From: Nanohaloarchaea archaeon PL-Br10_U2g5
GTDB taxonomy: Archaea > Halobacteriota > Halobacteria > Halobacteriales > Haloferacaceae
Reading direction: 5' to 3'
Length of the DNA stretch: 6,311 nt
NCBI GenBank assembly: GCA_001564205.1
Contig: LKMY01000107.1
Span: 1-6,311 of the forward strand
Shown: in pieces, positions 1 to 4,951 of the stretch
Layout: the number at the start of each line of letters is the position of its first letter
Numbering within the stretch: the first letter of the stretch is position 1
Position numbers and translations under genes: made by a program
The notes under the pieces: generated by a model
What the model saw: only the letters and a program-made list of their open reading frames with translations
Database searches by the model: none
Told to the model about the DNA's origin: nothing

Positions 1-42
1 CAAGAGAAACTGGACGAACTTATCGAAGAACGAGAGCCATAG
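1..42 (+). CDS. C-terminal end of an upstream gene, possibly tnpA (partial)
   Basis: The window opens in a reading frame that gives QEKLDELIEEREP and then a TAG stop directly abutting the ATG of tnpB. The tail is charged and probably helical. In IS200/IS605 and IS607 elements a transposase or recombinase gene commonly sits just upstream of tnpB, abutting or overlapping it, so this could be the end of tnpA. Thirteen residues are too few to identify a family, and the gene could equally be an unrelated small accessory ORF. The zero spacing suggests co-transcription or coupled translation with tnpB. Confidence 0.5.
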   Translation, partial: QEKLDELIEEREP

Positions 43-1185
43 ATGCACTACAACTACAAGTATCGACTCGACCCACCAGAAGCCCTCACTGAGACGCTTC
101 TGAACCACGTCGATACTTGTAGACAACTCTATAACCACGTCCTCTACAAACTCAACGAAGCAGATGAAATCCCTGCTCGCTACGAGGTACAGGACACACT
201 TCCTGACCTGAAAACGTGGTGGGACGACCTAAGCGACATTCACTCGAAAGTCCTCCAGATGGTCGTCAAGCGCGTCTACGACAACCTCTCCACACTCAAA
301 GCACAGAAAGAGAACGGACGTGCCGTAGGGATGCTCAAGTGGAAACCGCCACGAGAGTATCGGTCGCTCACCTATAACCAGTCCGGCTTCAAACTCAAGA
401 ATACGAGTGGTCGGCCTGTCCTGTGGTTGAGCAAAATCGGTGAGATCCCGATTCATCTCCACCGAGAAATCCCCCAGAACGCGATCATCAAACAGGTCAC
501 GGTCAAACAAGAACCCACGGGCGAGTGGTTCGCCACCTTTGGCATCGACATTGACGAAGCAACGTCTGAGAAACCAGATAACCCCGAAAAATGCGTTGGC
601 ATTGACGTGGGGATTCTCAAGTATATCCACGATACGGACGGCACGGCAGTCGGGTCGCTTGACCTGTCCGACGAGCGTGAGCGGTTAGAATGCGCACAAC
701 GTGACCTCTCGCGGAAGGAACACGGCTCGAACAATTGGGAGAAACAACGTCGGGTCGTGGCTGAACGCCACTCCGAATTGAAGCGGAAGCGACGAGACTT
801 CCTCCACAAGTTGTCGAACTACTACGCCACCGAGTACGACTTGGTAGCCGTTGAAGACTTGAACGCGAAAGGATTGGTCGAACTGCCGGGTAACTCACGG
901 AACCGAGCAAGTGCTGCGTGGGGAACCTTCCTTCGGATGTTGGAATACAAGTGCGAACGCGAAGCCACGCACTTTGTCGCTGTGAATCCGCGCGGTACGA
1001 CAAAAGAGTGTGCATCTTGTGGGGTTTCGACCGAGAAACCGCTATGGGTTCGGGAACACTCGTGTCCGTCCTGTGGGTTTGAAGCGGATAGAGACGCGAA
1101 CGCGGTCGCCAGACTACGTCTGGCGGGCAGCCAGAAATCTTCGATTTCTGGCAACGGCGTGGAACATCCTTTCTCGCGGTCTTGA
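43..1185 (+). CDS. tnpB: TnpB RNA-guided endonuclease of an IS200/IS605-type element
   Basis: A 380-residue protein of the TnpB (OrfB_IS605) family, the transposon-encoded relative of Cas12 that cuts DNA directed by an RNA made from the element's right end. The N-terminal half (about 1-175) has the usual helical, basic TnpB layout, including a GEWFATFGIDID strand. The RuvC-like core follows: motif I CVGIDVG with Asp188, motif II VAVEDLNAKGL with Glu271, a zinc ribbon with Cys323, Cys326, Cys341 and Cys344, and motif III DRDANAV with Asp351. All catalytic and zinc residues are present, so the protein looks active. Length is typical or slightly short. The ATG follows the upstream stop with no gap. 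The last codons lie within strong DNA hairpins (1108-1124, 1131-1151), as expected if the 3' end also encodes guide RNA. Base composition is less GC-rich than the neighbouring genes, which fits horizontal arrival. Confidence 0.95.
   Translation: MHYNYKYRLDPPEALTETLLNHVDTCRQLYNHVLYKLNEADEIPARYEVQDTLPDLKTWWDDLSDIHSKVLQMVVKRVYDNLSTLKAQKENGRAVGMLKWKPPREYRSLTYNQSGFKLKNTSGRPVLWLSKIGEIPIHLHREIPQNAIIKQVTVKQEPTGEWFATFGIDIDEATSEKPDNPEKCVGIDVGILKYIHDTDGTAVGSLDLSDERERLECAQRDLSRKEHGSNNWEKQRRVVAERHSELKRKRRDFLHKLSNYYATEYDLVAVEDLNAKGLVELPGNSRNRASAAWGTFLRMLEYKCEREATHFVAVNPRGTTKECASCGVSTEKPLWVREHSCPSCGFEADRDANAVARLRLAGSQKSSISGNGVEHPFSRS
1108..1151 (+). repeat. Two perfect hairpins inside the 3' end of tnpB
   Basis: GCCAGAC-TAC-GTCTGGC (1108-1124, 7-bp stem) is followed by CCAGAAATC (1131-1139), a TTC loop and GATTTCTGG (1143-1151, 9-bp stem). 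Both are perfect and have 3-base loops. They lie in the codons just after RuvC motif III and therefore dictate the odd C-terminal residues of TnpB. They are the first members of a hairpin series that continues to 1445. Confidence 0.85.
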
Positions 1186-1192
1186 AAATATA
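1185..1192 (+). promoter_or_regulatory. TATA-like box that may drive a separate guide RNA
   Basis: AAAATATA overlaps the tnpB stop codon. It stands out as AT-rich against the surroundings. Archaeal TATA boxes act about 25 bases upstream of the start site, which would put transcription start near 1212-1218, just before the hairpin at 1221-1241. In Halobacterium, sense-overlapping RNAs at the 3' ends of IS1341-type tnpB genes are known. Whether this box is the promoter is inference; the guide RNA could instead be processed from the tnpB message. Confidence 0.35.
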
Positions 1193-1204
1193 GGAGTGGG
1201 ATGC

Positions 1205-1455
1205 TCCGAATCAACGTCCTCAGAATCGCGTTGCGATTCTGATGTGCGGACGAGAGCTGTTCTCTCGTCAACGCCTGTGGAGACTGCGCTCCCTGCGGAC
1301 ACCACTTCGGTGTCTGCAAAGCGCGTCGTAGAAACAGGAAGCCCCATCACCAGAAGTCAAAGACCTCTGGTTAGCAGTCAGAACTCTTCGAGTTCTGACG
1401 ACACCCTCAAGGAGCGAACCGCGTTAGCGGTGAGCGAGTAGGGTGGGGTAGTTCA
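1205..1455 (+). ncRNA. Predicted omega/right-end guide RNA of the tnpB element
   Basis: This non-coding stretch directly follows tnpB and is packed with stem-loops: 1221-1241 (9-bp stem), 1249-1269 (8 bp), 1294-1318 (10 bp with one G-T pair), 1349-1371 (10 bp with one mismatch), 1377-1399 (10 bp) and 1418-1431 (5 bp, GTTA loop). The last sits inside an outer stem pairing CACCC (1402-1406) with GGGTG (1441-1445). In TnpB systems the guide RNA scaffold spans the 3' end of tnpB and the element's right end, and the guide is the flanking DNA just beyond. Both ends given here are estimates: the start from the TATA-like box, the end from the closing stem plus a few bases. It may begin within tnpB. 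Confidence 0.6.
1402..1445 (+). repeat. Terminal stem-loop of the element's right end
   Basis: CACCC at 1402-1406 pairs with GGGTG at 1441-1445 and encloses a GTTA-capped hairpin, ACCGC/GCGGT, at 1418-1431. A nested structure close to the end of an IS200/IS605 element is what subterminal hairpin recognition by TnpA and guide RNA folding both need. From memory, similar GAGCGAACCGC/GCGGTGAGCG right ends recur in haloarchaeal tnpB elements; no comparison was made here. The exact cleavage point is not visible. Confidence 0.5.
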
Positions 1456-1575
1456 CTGGGTACGTATCTTTTGAGAAGCGGTGGTCGAGACTGGTTTGAA
1501 CCTGACCGGGTAGTCGTTTATGAACCAACCACGTCCGTACTCACCCGGTTCCGCGTCATCCGAATTCGTCCCCGA

Positions 1576-1635
1576 CTACAAATCGAGGTCGACAGCGGCG
1601 AGATCGACGTGGTCGGCGACGAGGTGGGCGCCGAC
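1576..1635 (-). pseudogene. Possible remnant of a CobQ-like C-terminus
   Basis: Read on the minus strand directly after the fdhA stop and in the same frame, the DNA encodes VGAHLVADHVDLAAVDLDL and then TAG (1576-1578). This resembles the real CobQ tail in this window, ATLVADNVDLEVLGVDVR plus stop. At DNA level, 1599-1624 and 5841-5866 match at 23 of 26 positions, both in the same orientation. It may be the end of a duplicated or replaced cobQ left beside the inserted block. Chance similarity between acidic, GC-rich haloarchaeal tails cannot be excluded, and the fragment is only about 19 codons long. Confidence 0.3.
1612..1635 (-). terminator. Possible terminator hairpin after fdhA
   Basis: Immediately downstream of the fdhA TGA, GTCGGCG/CGCCGAC form a perfect 7-bp stem around a 10-base loop (arms 1629-1635 and 1612-1618). 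No T-run follows, and archaeal termination relies mainly on T-tracts, so the role is weakly supported. The same bases overlap the CobQ-like reading, which offers another explanation for their sequence. Confidence 0.2.
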
Positions 1636-3708
1636 TCAGTCCGCGCTGCCCGCGGCGTCGGCCGGCTCGACAGCGACCGCGGAGTGTTTGAACTCGGGGA
1701 TCTTCGCGACCGGATCGAGCTCGCCGCCGGTGAGCGAGTTAATAAGTGGGTCGGCGTAGTGGAACGTACAGAACGTCACGCCCTGCGGCACCGCGGCGGT
1801 CACACCTGCGGCGACCGTCACCGTCCCGCGTTCGTTCGAGACGCGAACCGTGTCGCCGTCCTCGATTCCTCGCTCAGCGGCGTCGTCCGGATGGATTTGG
1901 AGCGTCTCCTCGCCCCGCATCGCCATCAGTCGGTCGGAACGGCGACTCAGCTCTCCGCTGTTGAAGTGCTGGAGCACGCGCCCAGTCGTCAGCGTGAGCT
2001 CCCCGCGCTCCAGTTCGTCGGCGGGCGGCACCGGGTCGACGACGGAGAGCGGCGCGGTCCGCTCACCGTTCGCGAACGTCTCCGCGTGTAACACGTCGAC
2101 TCCGGTGCCGTCGTCGGCCGAGAACGGCCAGCGCTGGTAGCCGTCGCCGATGCCGTCGTAGCTCATTCCCTCGTATATCGGAGCGACGCGAGTCAGTTCG
2201 TCGAAGACCTCGCGTGGGCCGTCGTAGGTGAACGCGTCCGGGTGCTCGGTGCATCGGCGGCCGAGCGCCGTCAGGATATCGAGGTCGCGGCGCGCGTTTC
2301 CCGGTAACTCGGCGTTCGGGCGCATCCGCATCACGCGGCGGTCCGTGTTTGTCACTGTCCCCGACTTCTCGGCCCACGCACTCCCCGGTAACACCACGTC
2401 GGCGTGGGCCGCGGTCCTCGTCTCGAACAGGTCGATGACGACGCAGAAATCGAGATCGTCGAACGCCGAGGCGACCGCGGACGCGTTCGGCTCGGTGACC
2501 GCGGGGTTCTCGCCGAAGACGACGGCGGCCCGAACGTCGTCGCCGAACCGATGTGTGGCCTCGACCTCCGTGAGTCCCGGCTCGGCCGGCGGCTCGACGC
2601 CCCACTCCGCGGCGATCCGCTCGCGAGCCTCCGGATCGGTGACGGACTCGTAGCCGGGAAGTATGCCCGGCAACCCGCCCACATCGCTCGCGCCTTGCAC
2701 GTTGTTCTGCCCGCGGAGCGGGTTCACGCCGGTTCCGGGTCGTCCCACGTTCCCCGTCAGCAGCGCGAGGTTGAGCAGGGCGTGGACGTTGTCGGTCCCG
2801 CAGCGGTGCTGGCTGGTCCCCATCCCGGTGATGATCGCGGCGCGGTCGGCCTCGCCGTAGGCGCGCGCGGCCTCGCGGATCGCCGCGGGATCGACGCCCG
2901 CTCGCTCGGCGTACCCGTCGACGTCGCCGAGGTGCTCTCTGAGCCGGTCGAAGCCGGTCGTCCGCTCCGCGAGGAACGCATCGTCGACGAGATCCTCCTC
3001 GACGAGCACCGCGCTGATCGCGTTCAACAGCTCGATGTCGGTGCCGGGCTGGAGGGGGAGGTGCACGTCGGCGGCCTCCGTCGTGTCGTTCTCGCGCGGG
3101 TCCACGTGGATCAGCGTCGCTCCGTCGCGAATCGCCGGAAGGAGATACGACCGAAACGCCACCGGGTGCTGCTCCGCCGGGTTCGCGCCGTTGACGAACA
3201 GACAGTCCGTCTCGCCGAGGTCGTCGAGCGTGTTCGTCATCGCGCCGGCCCCGAGTCGCTCGCTCATCGCCGCGACCGTCGAGGAGTGACAGAGGCGCGC
3301 GCAGTTGTCGACGTTGTTCGTGCCGAGGGTCCGCGCGAGCTTCTGGAGGACGTAGTTCTCCTCGTTCGTGCAGTTCGAGGAGGCGAAAAACTGCACCGCG
3401 TCGGGGCCGTGCTCGTCGACCACTCGGCCGATCCCGTCTACGACGCGCTCTAACGCCTCCTCCCACGGCGCGGTGACGAAGCGCCCGTCGTGCCGGACGA
3501 GCGGCTCCGTCAAGCGGTCGTCGTGGACGACCGGGTCGAAGGCGGCCGCCCCCTTCGGACAGATCTCGCCGCGGGCGTTCACGGGTCCCTTCGTCCCGGT
3601 CGCGCTCCCGTTGCCGGCGTACTCGATCGCACAGCCGACGCCGCAGAACGGACAGATCGTCTGTTCGGCCTCGAAGCTTCGCTCCGGCGCGTCGTCCGGT
3701 TCGGTCAT
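1636..3708 (-). CDS. fdhA: Formate dehydrogenase-type molybdopterin oxidoreductase, catalytic subunit
   Basis: A 690-residue, probably cytoplasmic enzyme of the FdhF/FdhA branch of the DMSO reductase superfamily, expected to oxidise formate to CO2 with a Mo or W bis-MGD cofactor. The N-terminal [4Fe-4S] site is CPFCGVGC (Cys19, 22, 26) plus Cys50. NCARLCHSSTVAAM places Cys140-His141 where E. coli FDH-H has Sec140-His141, and LRGQNNVQG places Arg332 at its Arg333, so this is a cysteine-type FDH. The C-terminal molybdopterin-dinucleotide-binding domain begins near 570 (LTLTTGRVLQHFNSGELSRR). No twin-arginine signal is seen. ATG 3708 is preferred; an in-frame GTG at 3729 adds MAHRPRH and has a GGAGGG only a few bases away. 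Length is close to FDH-H (715). The membrane protein gene lies 120 bp upstream on the same strand. No partner subunit is in the window. Assignment to formate rather than a related substrate rests on the active-site motif. Confidence 0.9.
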   Translation of the reverse strand: MTEPDDAPERSFEAEQTICPFCGVGCAIEYAGNGSATGTKGPVNARGEICPKGAAAFDPVVHDDRLTEPLVRHDGRFVTAPWEEALERVVDGIGRVVDEHGPDAVQFFASSNCTNEENYVLQKLARTLGTNNVDNCARLCHSSTVAAMSERLGAGAMTNTLDDLGETDCLFVNGANPAEQHPVAFRSYLLPAIRDGATLIHVDPRENDTTEAADVHLPLQPGTDIELLNAISAVLVEEDLVDDAFLAERTTGFDRLREHLGDVDGYAERAGVDPAAIREAARAYGEADRAAIITGMGTSQHRCGTDNVHALLNLALLTGNVGRPGTGVNPLRGQNNVQGASDVGGLPGILPGYESVTDPEARERIAAEWGVEPPAEPGLTEVEATHRFGDDVRAAVVFGENPAVTEPNASAVASAFDDLDFCVVIDLFETRTAAHADVVLPGSAWAEKSGTVTNTDRRVMRMRPNAELPGNARRDLDILTALGRRCTEHPDAFTYDGPREVFDELTRVAPIYEGMSYDGIGDGYQRWPFSADDGTGVDVLHAETFANGERTAPLSVVDPVPPADELERGELTLTTGRVLQHFNSGELSRRSDRLMAMRGEETLQIHPDDAAERGIEDGDTVRVSNERGTVTVAAGVTAAVPQGVTFCTFHYADPLINSLTGGELDPVAKIPEFKHSAVAVEPADAAGSAD

Positions 3709-3762
3709 GTGTCGCGGTCGGTGCGCCACGACCCTCCCGATGCCGCCAGCGTAGCGGGGGTG

Positions 3763-3769
3763 TTTAATA
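3763..3769 (-). promoter_or_regulatory. TATA-like box upstream of fdhA
   Basis: On the minus strand the sequence reads TATTAAA, an obvious AT-rich island in a GC-rich spacer. Start of transcription would be expected near 3740, giving a leader of about 30 bases to ATG 3708, or about 10 to GTG 3729. It indicates that fdhA can be transcribed on its own even if it also receives read-through from the membrane protein gene. Confidence 0.5.
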
Positions 3770-3828
3770 GTTCGCCGGGTCGCTGTCGGCCGTTTCGTTC
3801 GGATCCGCCGTCGCGCGCTCGCCTCACC

Positions 3829-4812
3829 TCATCCGAACACCGTCTCGCTGCCCACCGGAGCGAGCGAGCGACCGAGCGAGCGAACCCCGGCGGTGACGAG
3901 GCAGGCGGTGAACGCGATCGTCCCGAGCTTGCCGCCGAAGCCGACGAAGTAGGGCGCGGCGCCGACGAACACCGCGCCGGACGTCGCGCCGGCGAGCAGC
4001 ATCGTGCCCGGTCCGGGGATCCGCTCGGGCGTGGCCATCCCCGCGAACGACGCGCAGAACGCGACGGCGGCGATCGCGTCGCCGGCGGCGAACAGCGGCG
4101 GACAGACTACTCCGGCGACGAGCCCCACCACGGCCGACCCGACGACCGGCCCGTGGCCCAGCCGGACGCTCACGACGAGGGTCGCCACGGCGGCGACCGC
4201 GGCGGCGACGACGAGCGCCGCGGCGAGCTCCGCCCCCGGTACCGATCCGCCTCCCGGCGAGAGGCCGCTGACCGCGGCGACCGTCAGACAGCCGACGAAC
4301 GCGGTCGTCCCGAGCTTGCCGCCGAACCCGTTGAACGATCGCTTTGCCGCGACGAAGACGACGGCGGCGACGCCTCCGGCAGCGGTCACCGCCGCGAGGT
4401 CGGCGCCCCCGACCGGGGTGGCCATTCCGACGAACGAACCGCAGTACGCCGGGGCGCCGTACGTCTCCGTGACCAACTGTGCGCACAGGCCGACGAGCGC
4501 GGACGCGACGACCGCCCCGACGCCGACCTCGACTGAGAGCAGATAGGTGACCGGTGCCGCGAGGGCGACGGCGGTCGCGTTGCCGAGGTCGGTTCGCGTC
4601 ACGCCGAACCCGTCGGCCCGCAGTGCCCAGCGGGCCTCGCGGGCGGCGACGCCGCCGAGGGCCGTCGCGGCGACGGCCGAGACGACGCCCACGCTCAACA
4701 GGGCGCTGCTGGCGTCGAGCACGGGAACGATCCCGGCGATCGCAGCGAGAAGCATCGCGGCTCCCGCACCGGTCAGGACGACGGCACCAACGGAGTGAAC
4801 GGCTCGTTCCAC
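3829..4812 (-). CDS. Multi-pass membrane protein with internal duplication, family unknown
   Basis: I do not recognise the family. From GTG 4812 the protein has 327 residues, mostly Ala/Val/Gly/Leu hydrophobic stretches, with perhaps 9-11 membrane segments. It contains two homologous halves. C-x-S-F-x-G-M-A-T-P occurs at 124-132 and 253-261, and GFGGKLGT-x-AF-x-x-CL at 162-176 and 291-305, both pairs offset by exactly 129 residues. An upstream part (SVxxG...SAxVGL, from 93 and from 215) is offset by 122. Each half keeps two cysteines 51 residues apart (124/175, 253/304). Repeated membrane folds of this kind are usual in transporters and channels, but no substrate can be named. An in-frame GTG at 4890 would add 26 residues with Cys12, Cys13 and Cys17; GTG 4812 is preferred because a TATA-like element lies about 25 bases upstream. 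The gene precedes fdhA and diverges from the redox-type regulator. Confidence 0.75.
   Translation of the reverse strand: MERAVHSVGAVVLTGAGAAMLLAAIAGIVPVLDASSALLSVGVVSAVAATALGGVAAREARWALRADGFGVTRTDLGNATAVALAAPVTYLLSVEVGVGAVVASALVGLCAQLVTETYGAPAYCGSFVGMATPVGGADLAAVTAAGGVAAVVFVAAKRSFNGFGGKLGTTAFVGCLTVAAVSGLSPGGGSVPGAELAAALVVAAAVAAVATLVVSVRLGHGPVVGSAVVGLVAGVVCPPLFAAGDAIAAVAFCASFAGMATPERIPGPGTMLLAGATSGAVFVGAAPYFVGFGGKLGTIAFTACLVTAGVRSLGRSLAPVGSETVFG
3858..3885. repeat. Tetranucleotide repeat in the 3' end of the membrane protein gene
   Basis: Seven consecutive 4-base units on the plus strand, GAGC GAGC GAGC GACC GAGC GAGC GAAC, lie within the last 20 codons or so of the membrane protein gene. On the minus strand they encode the periodic VRSLGRSLA. 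Gain or loss of one unit would shift the frame of the last dozen residues and the stop. Confidence 0.85.
3910..3939 (-). repeat. 30-base block, copy 1, matching 4297-4326
   Basis: This block and 4297-4326 are 29 of 30 identical and in the same orientation. They lie in the equivalent places of the two halves of the membrane protein and encode FGGKLGT plus the following residues. The rest of the two halves has diverged much more at DNA level, so this block is either under strong constraint or recently homogenised. Confidence 0.9.
4297..4326 (-). repeat. 30-base block, copy 2, matching 3910-3939
   Basis: The first-half counterpart of the block at 3910-3939, differing at a single base, 387 bases away. 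It encodes the FGGKLGT motif of the N-terminal repeat. Confidence 0.9.
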
Positions 4813-4951
4813 GGGAACCGGTCGGCTCGGTACCTCAATACAGGCCGGCCCACAGCATTGCGGGTGTTCTCGGGGGTGGGGAGCGACCACCGTTCACTCG
4901 GCTGGCCGTTTGGGATCAGGCCTTTGTGGCTCCCAAGCTAGAGTCGAACTG
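4813..4951. promoter_or_regulatory. Divergent promoter region between membrane protein and regulator genes
   Basis: About 139 bases separate the two divergent starts and must hold both promoters. On the plus strand the T-rich CCTTTGTGG at 4921-4929 lies about 27 bases before ATG 4952 and may be a degenerate TATA for a leaderless regulator transcript. A short perfect inverted repeat, GTTCC-ACG-GGAAC (4806-4818), straddles the membrane gene's start codon. An operator for the divergent regulator is plausible here, but no convincing long palindrome is seen. If GTG 4890 is the true start, the spacer shrinks to 61 bases. Confidence 0.4.
4835..4840 (-). promoter_or_regulatory. Weak TATA-like element for the membrane protein gene
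   Basis: TATTGA on the minus strand is centred about 26 bases upstream of GTG 4812, the spacing of a leaderless haloarchaeal transcript. No comparable element lies at that distance from the alternative GTG at 4890. The match is weak and used mainly to choose the start. Confidence 0.3.

Larger units (their letters stand above)
1446..1635. other. Gene-free stretch between the mobile element and fdhA
   Basis: No open frame here looks like a real gene. Base composition changes from the less GC-rich element to GC-rich chromosome roughly between 1455 and 1580. The first 20 bases or so are probably the DNA read as guide by the element's RNA. A loose inverted pair, ACCGGGT at 1505-1511 and ACCCGGT at 1543-1549, has a long loop and no evident role. 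The part nearest fdhA (1576-1635) holds a hairpin and a possible CobQ-like remnant, listed separately. Confidence 0.6.

Noticed and set aside
1010..1441. 143-codon plus-strand frame overlapping the tnpB end and the hairpin array
   Set aside because: It starts inside tnpB in another frame and runs through the hairpins. Its composition follows the stems, not a protein, and the stretch is better explained as guide RNA and right end.
1108..1445. CRISPR array as an explanation for the repeated hairpins
   Set aside because: The hairpins share only a short stem base, differ inside, and are irregularly spaced with no constant repeat and spacer length.
1480..1520. tRNA-like look around GGTTTGAACC at 1493-1502
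   Set aside because: It resembles a T-loop only at a few bases. Neither strand gives a T-stem, anticodon arm or acceptor stem at proper distances.
1636..1638. UGA at the end of fdhA read as selenocysteine, extending the protein to the TAG at 1576
   Set aside because: The active-site position already has a Cys codon, haloarchaea are not known to use selenocysteine, and the extension resembles a CobQ tail rather than an FDH C-terminus.
1520..1759. 79-codon plus-strand frame starting with an ATG at 1520
   Set aside because: Most of it lies antisense to the end of fdhA, with no promoter, no domain and low-complexity Ser/Ala/Arg content.
2063..3466. Long Arg-rich minus-strand frame and long plus-strand frame (2404-3453) within fdhA
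   Set aside because: Both are alternative-frame readings of a GC-rich gene. They have Arg-dominated, low-complexity composition and no domain, whereas fdhA in the same DNA has full motif conservation.
3490..4546. Plus-strand frames opposite the membrane protein gene
   Set aside because: They are Ala/Thr/Arg-rich antisense shadows, cross the fdhA promoter and have no recognisable domain. The minus-strand frame shows a real protein duplication.
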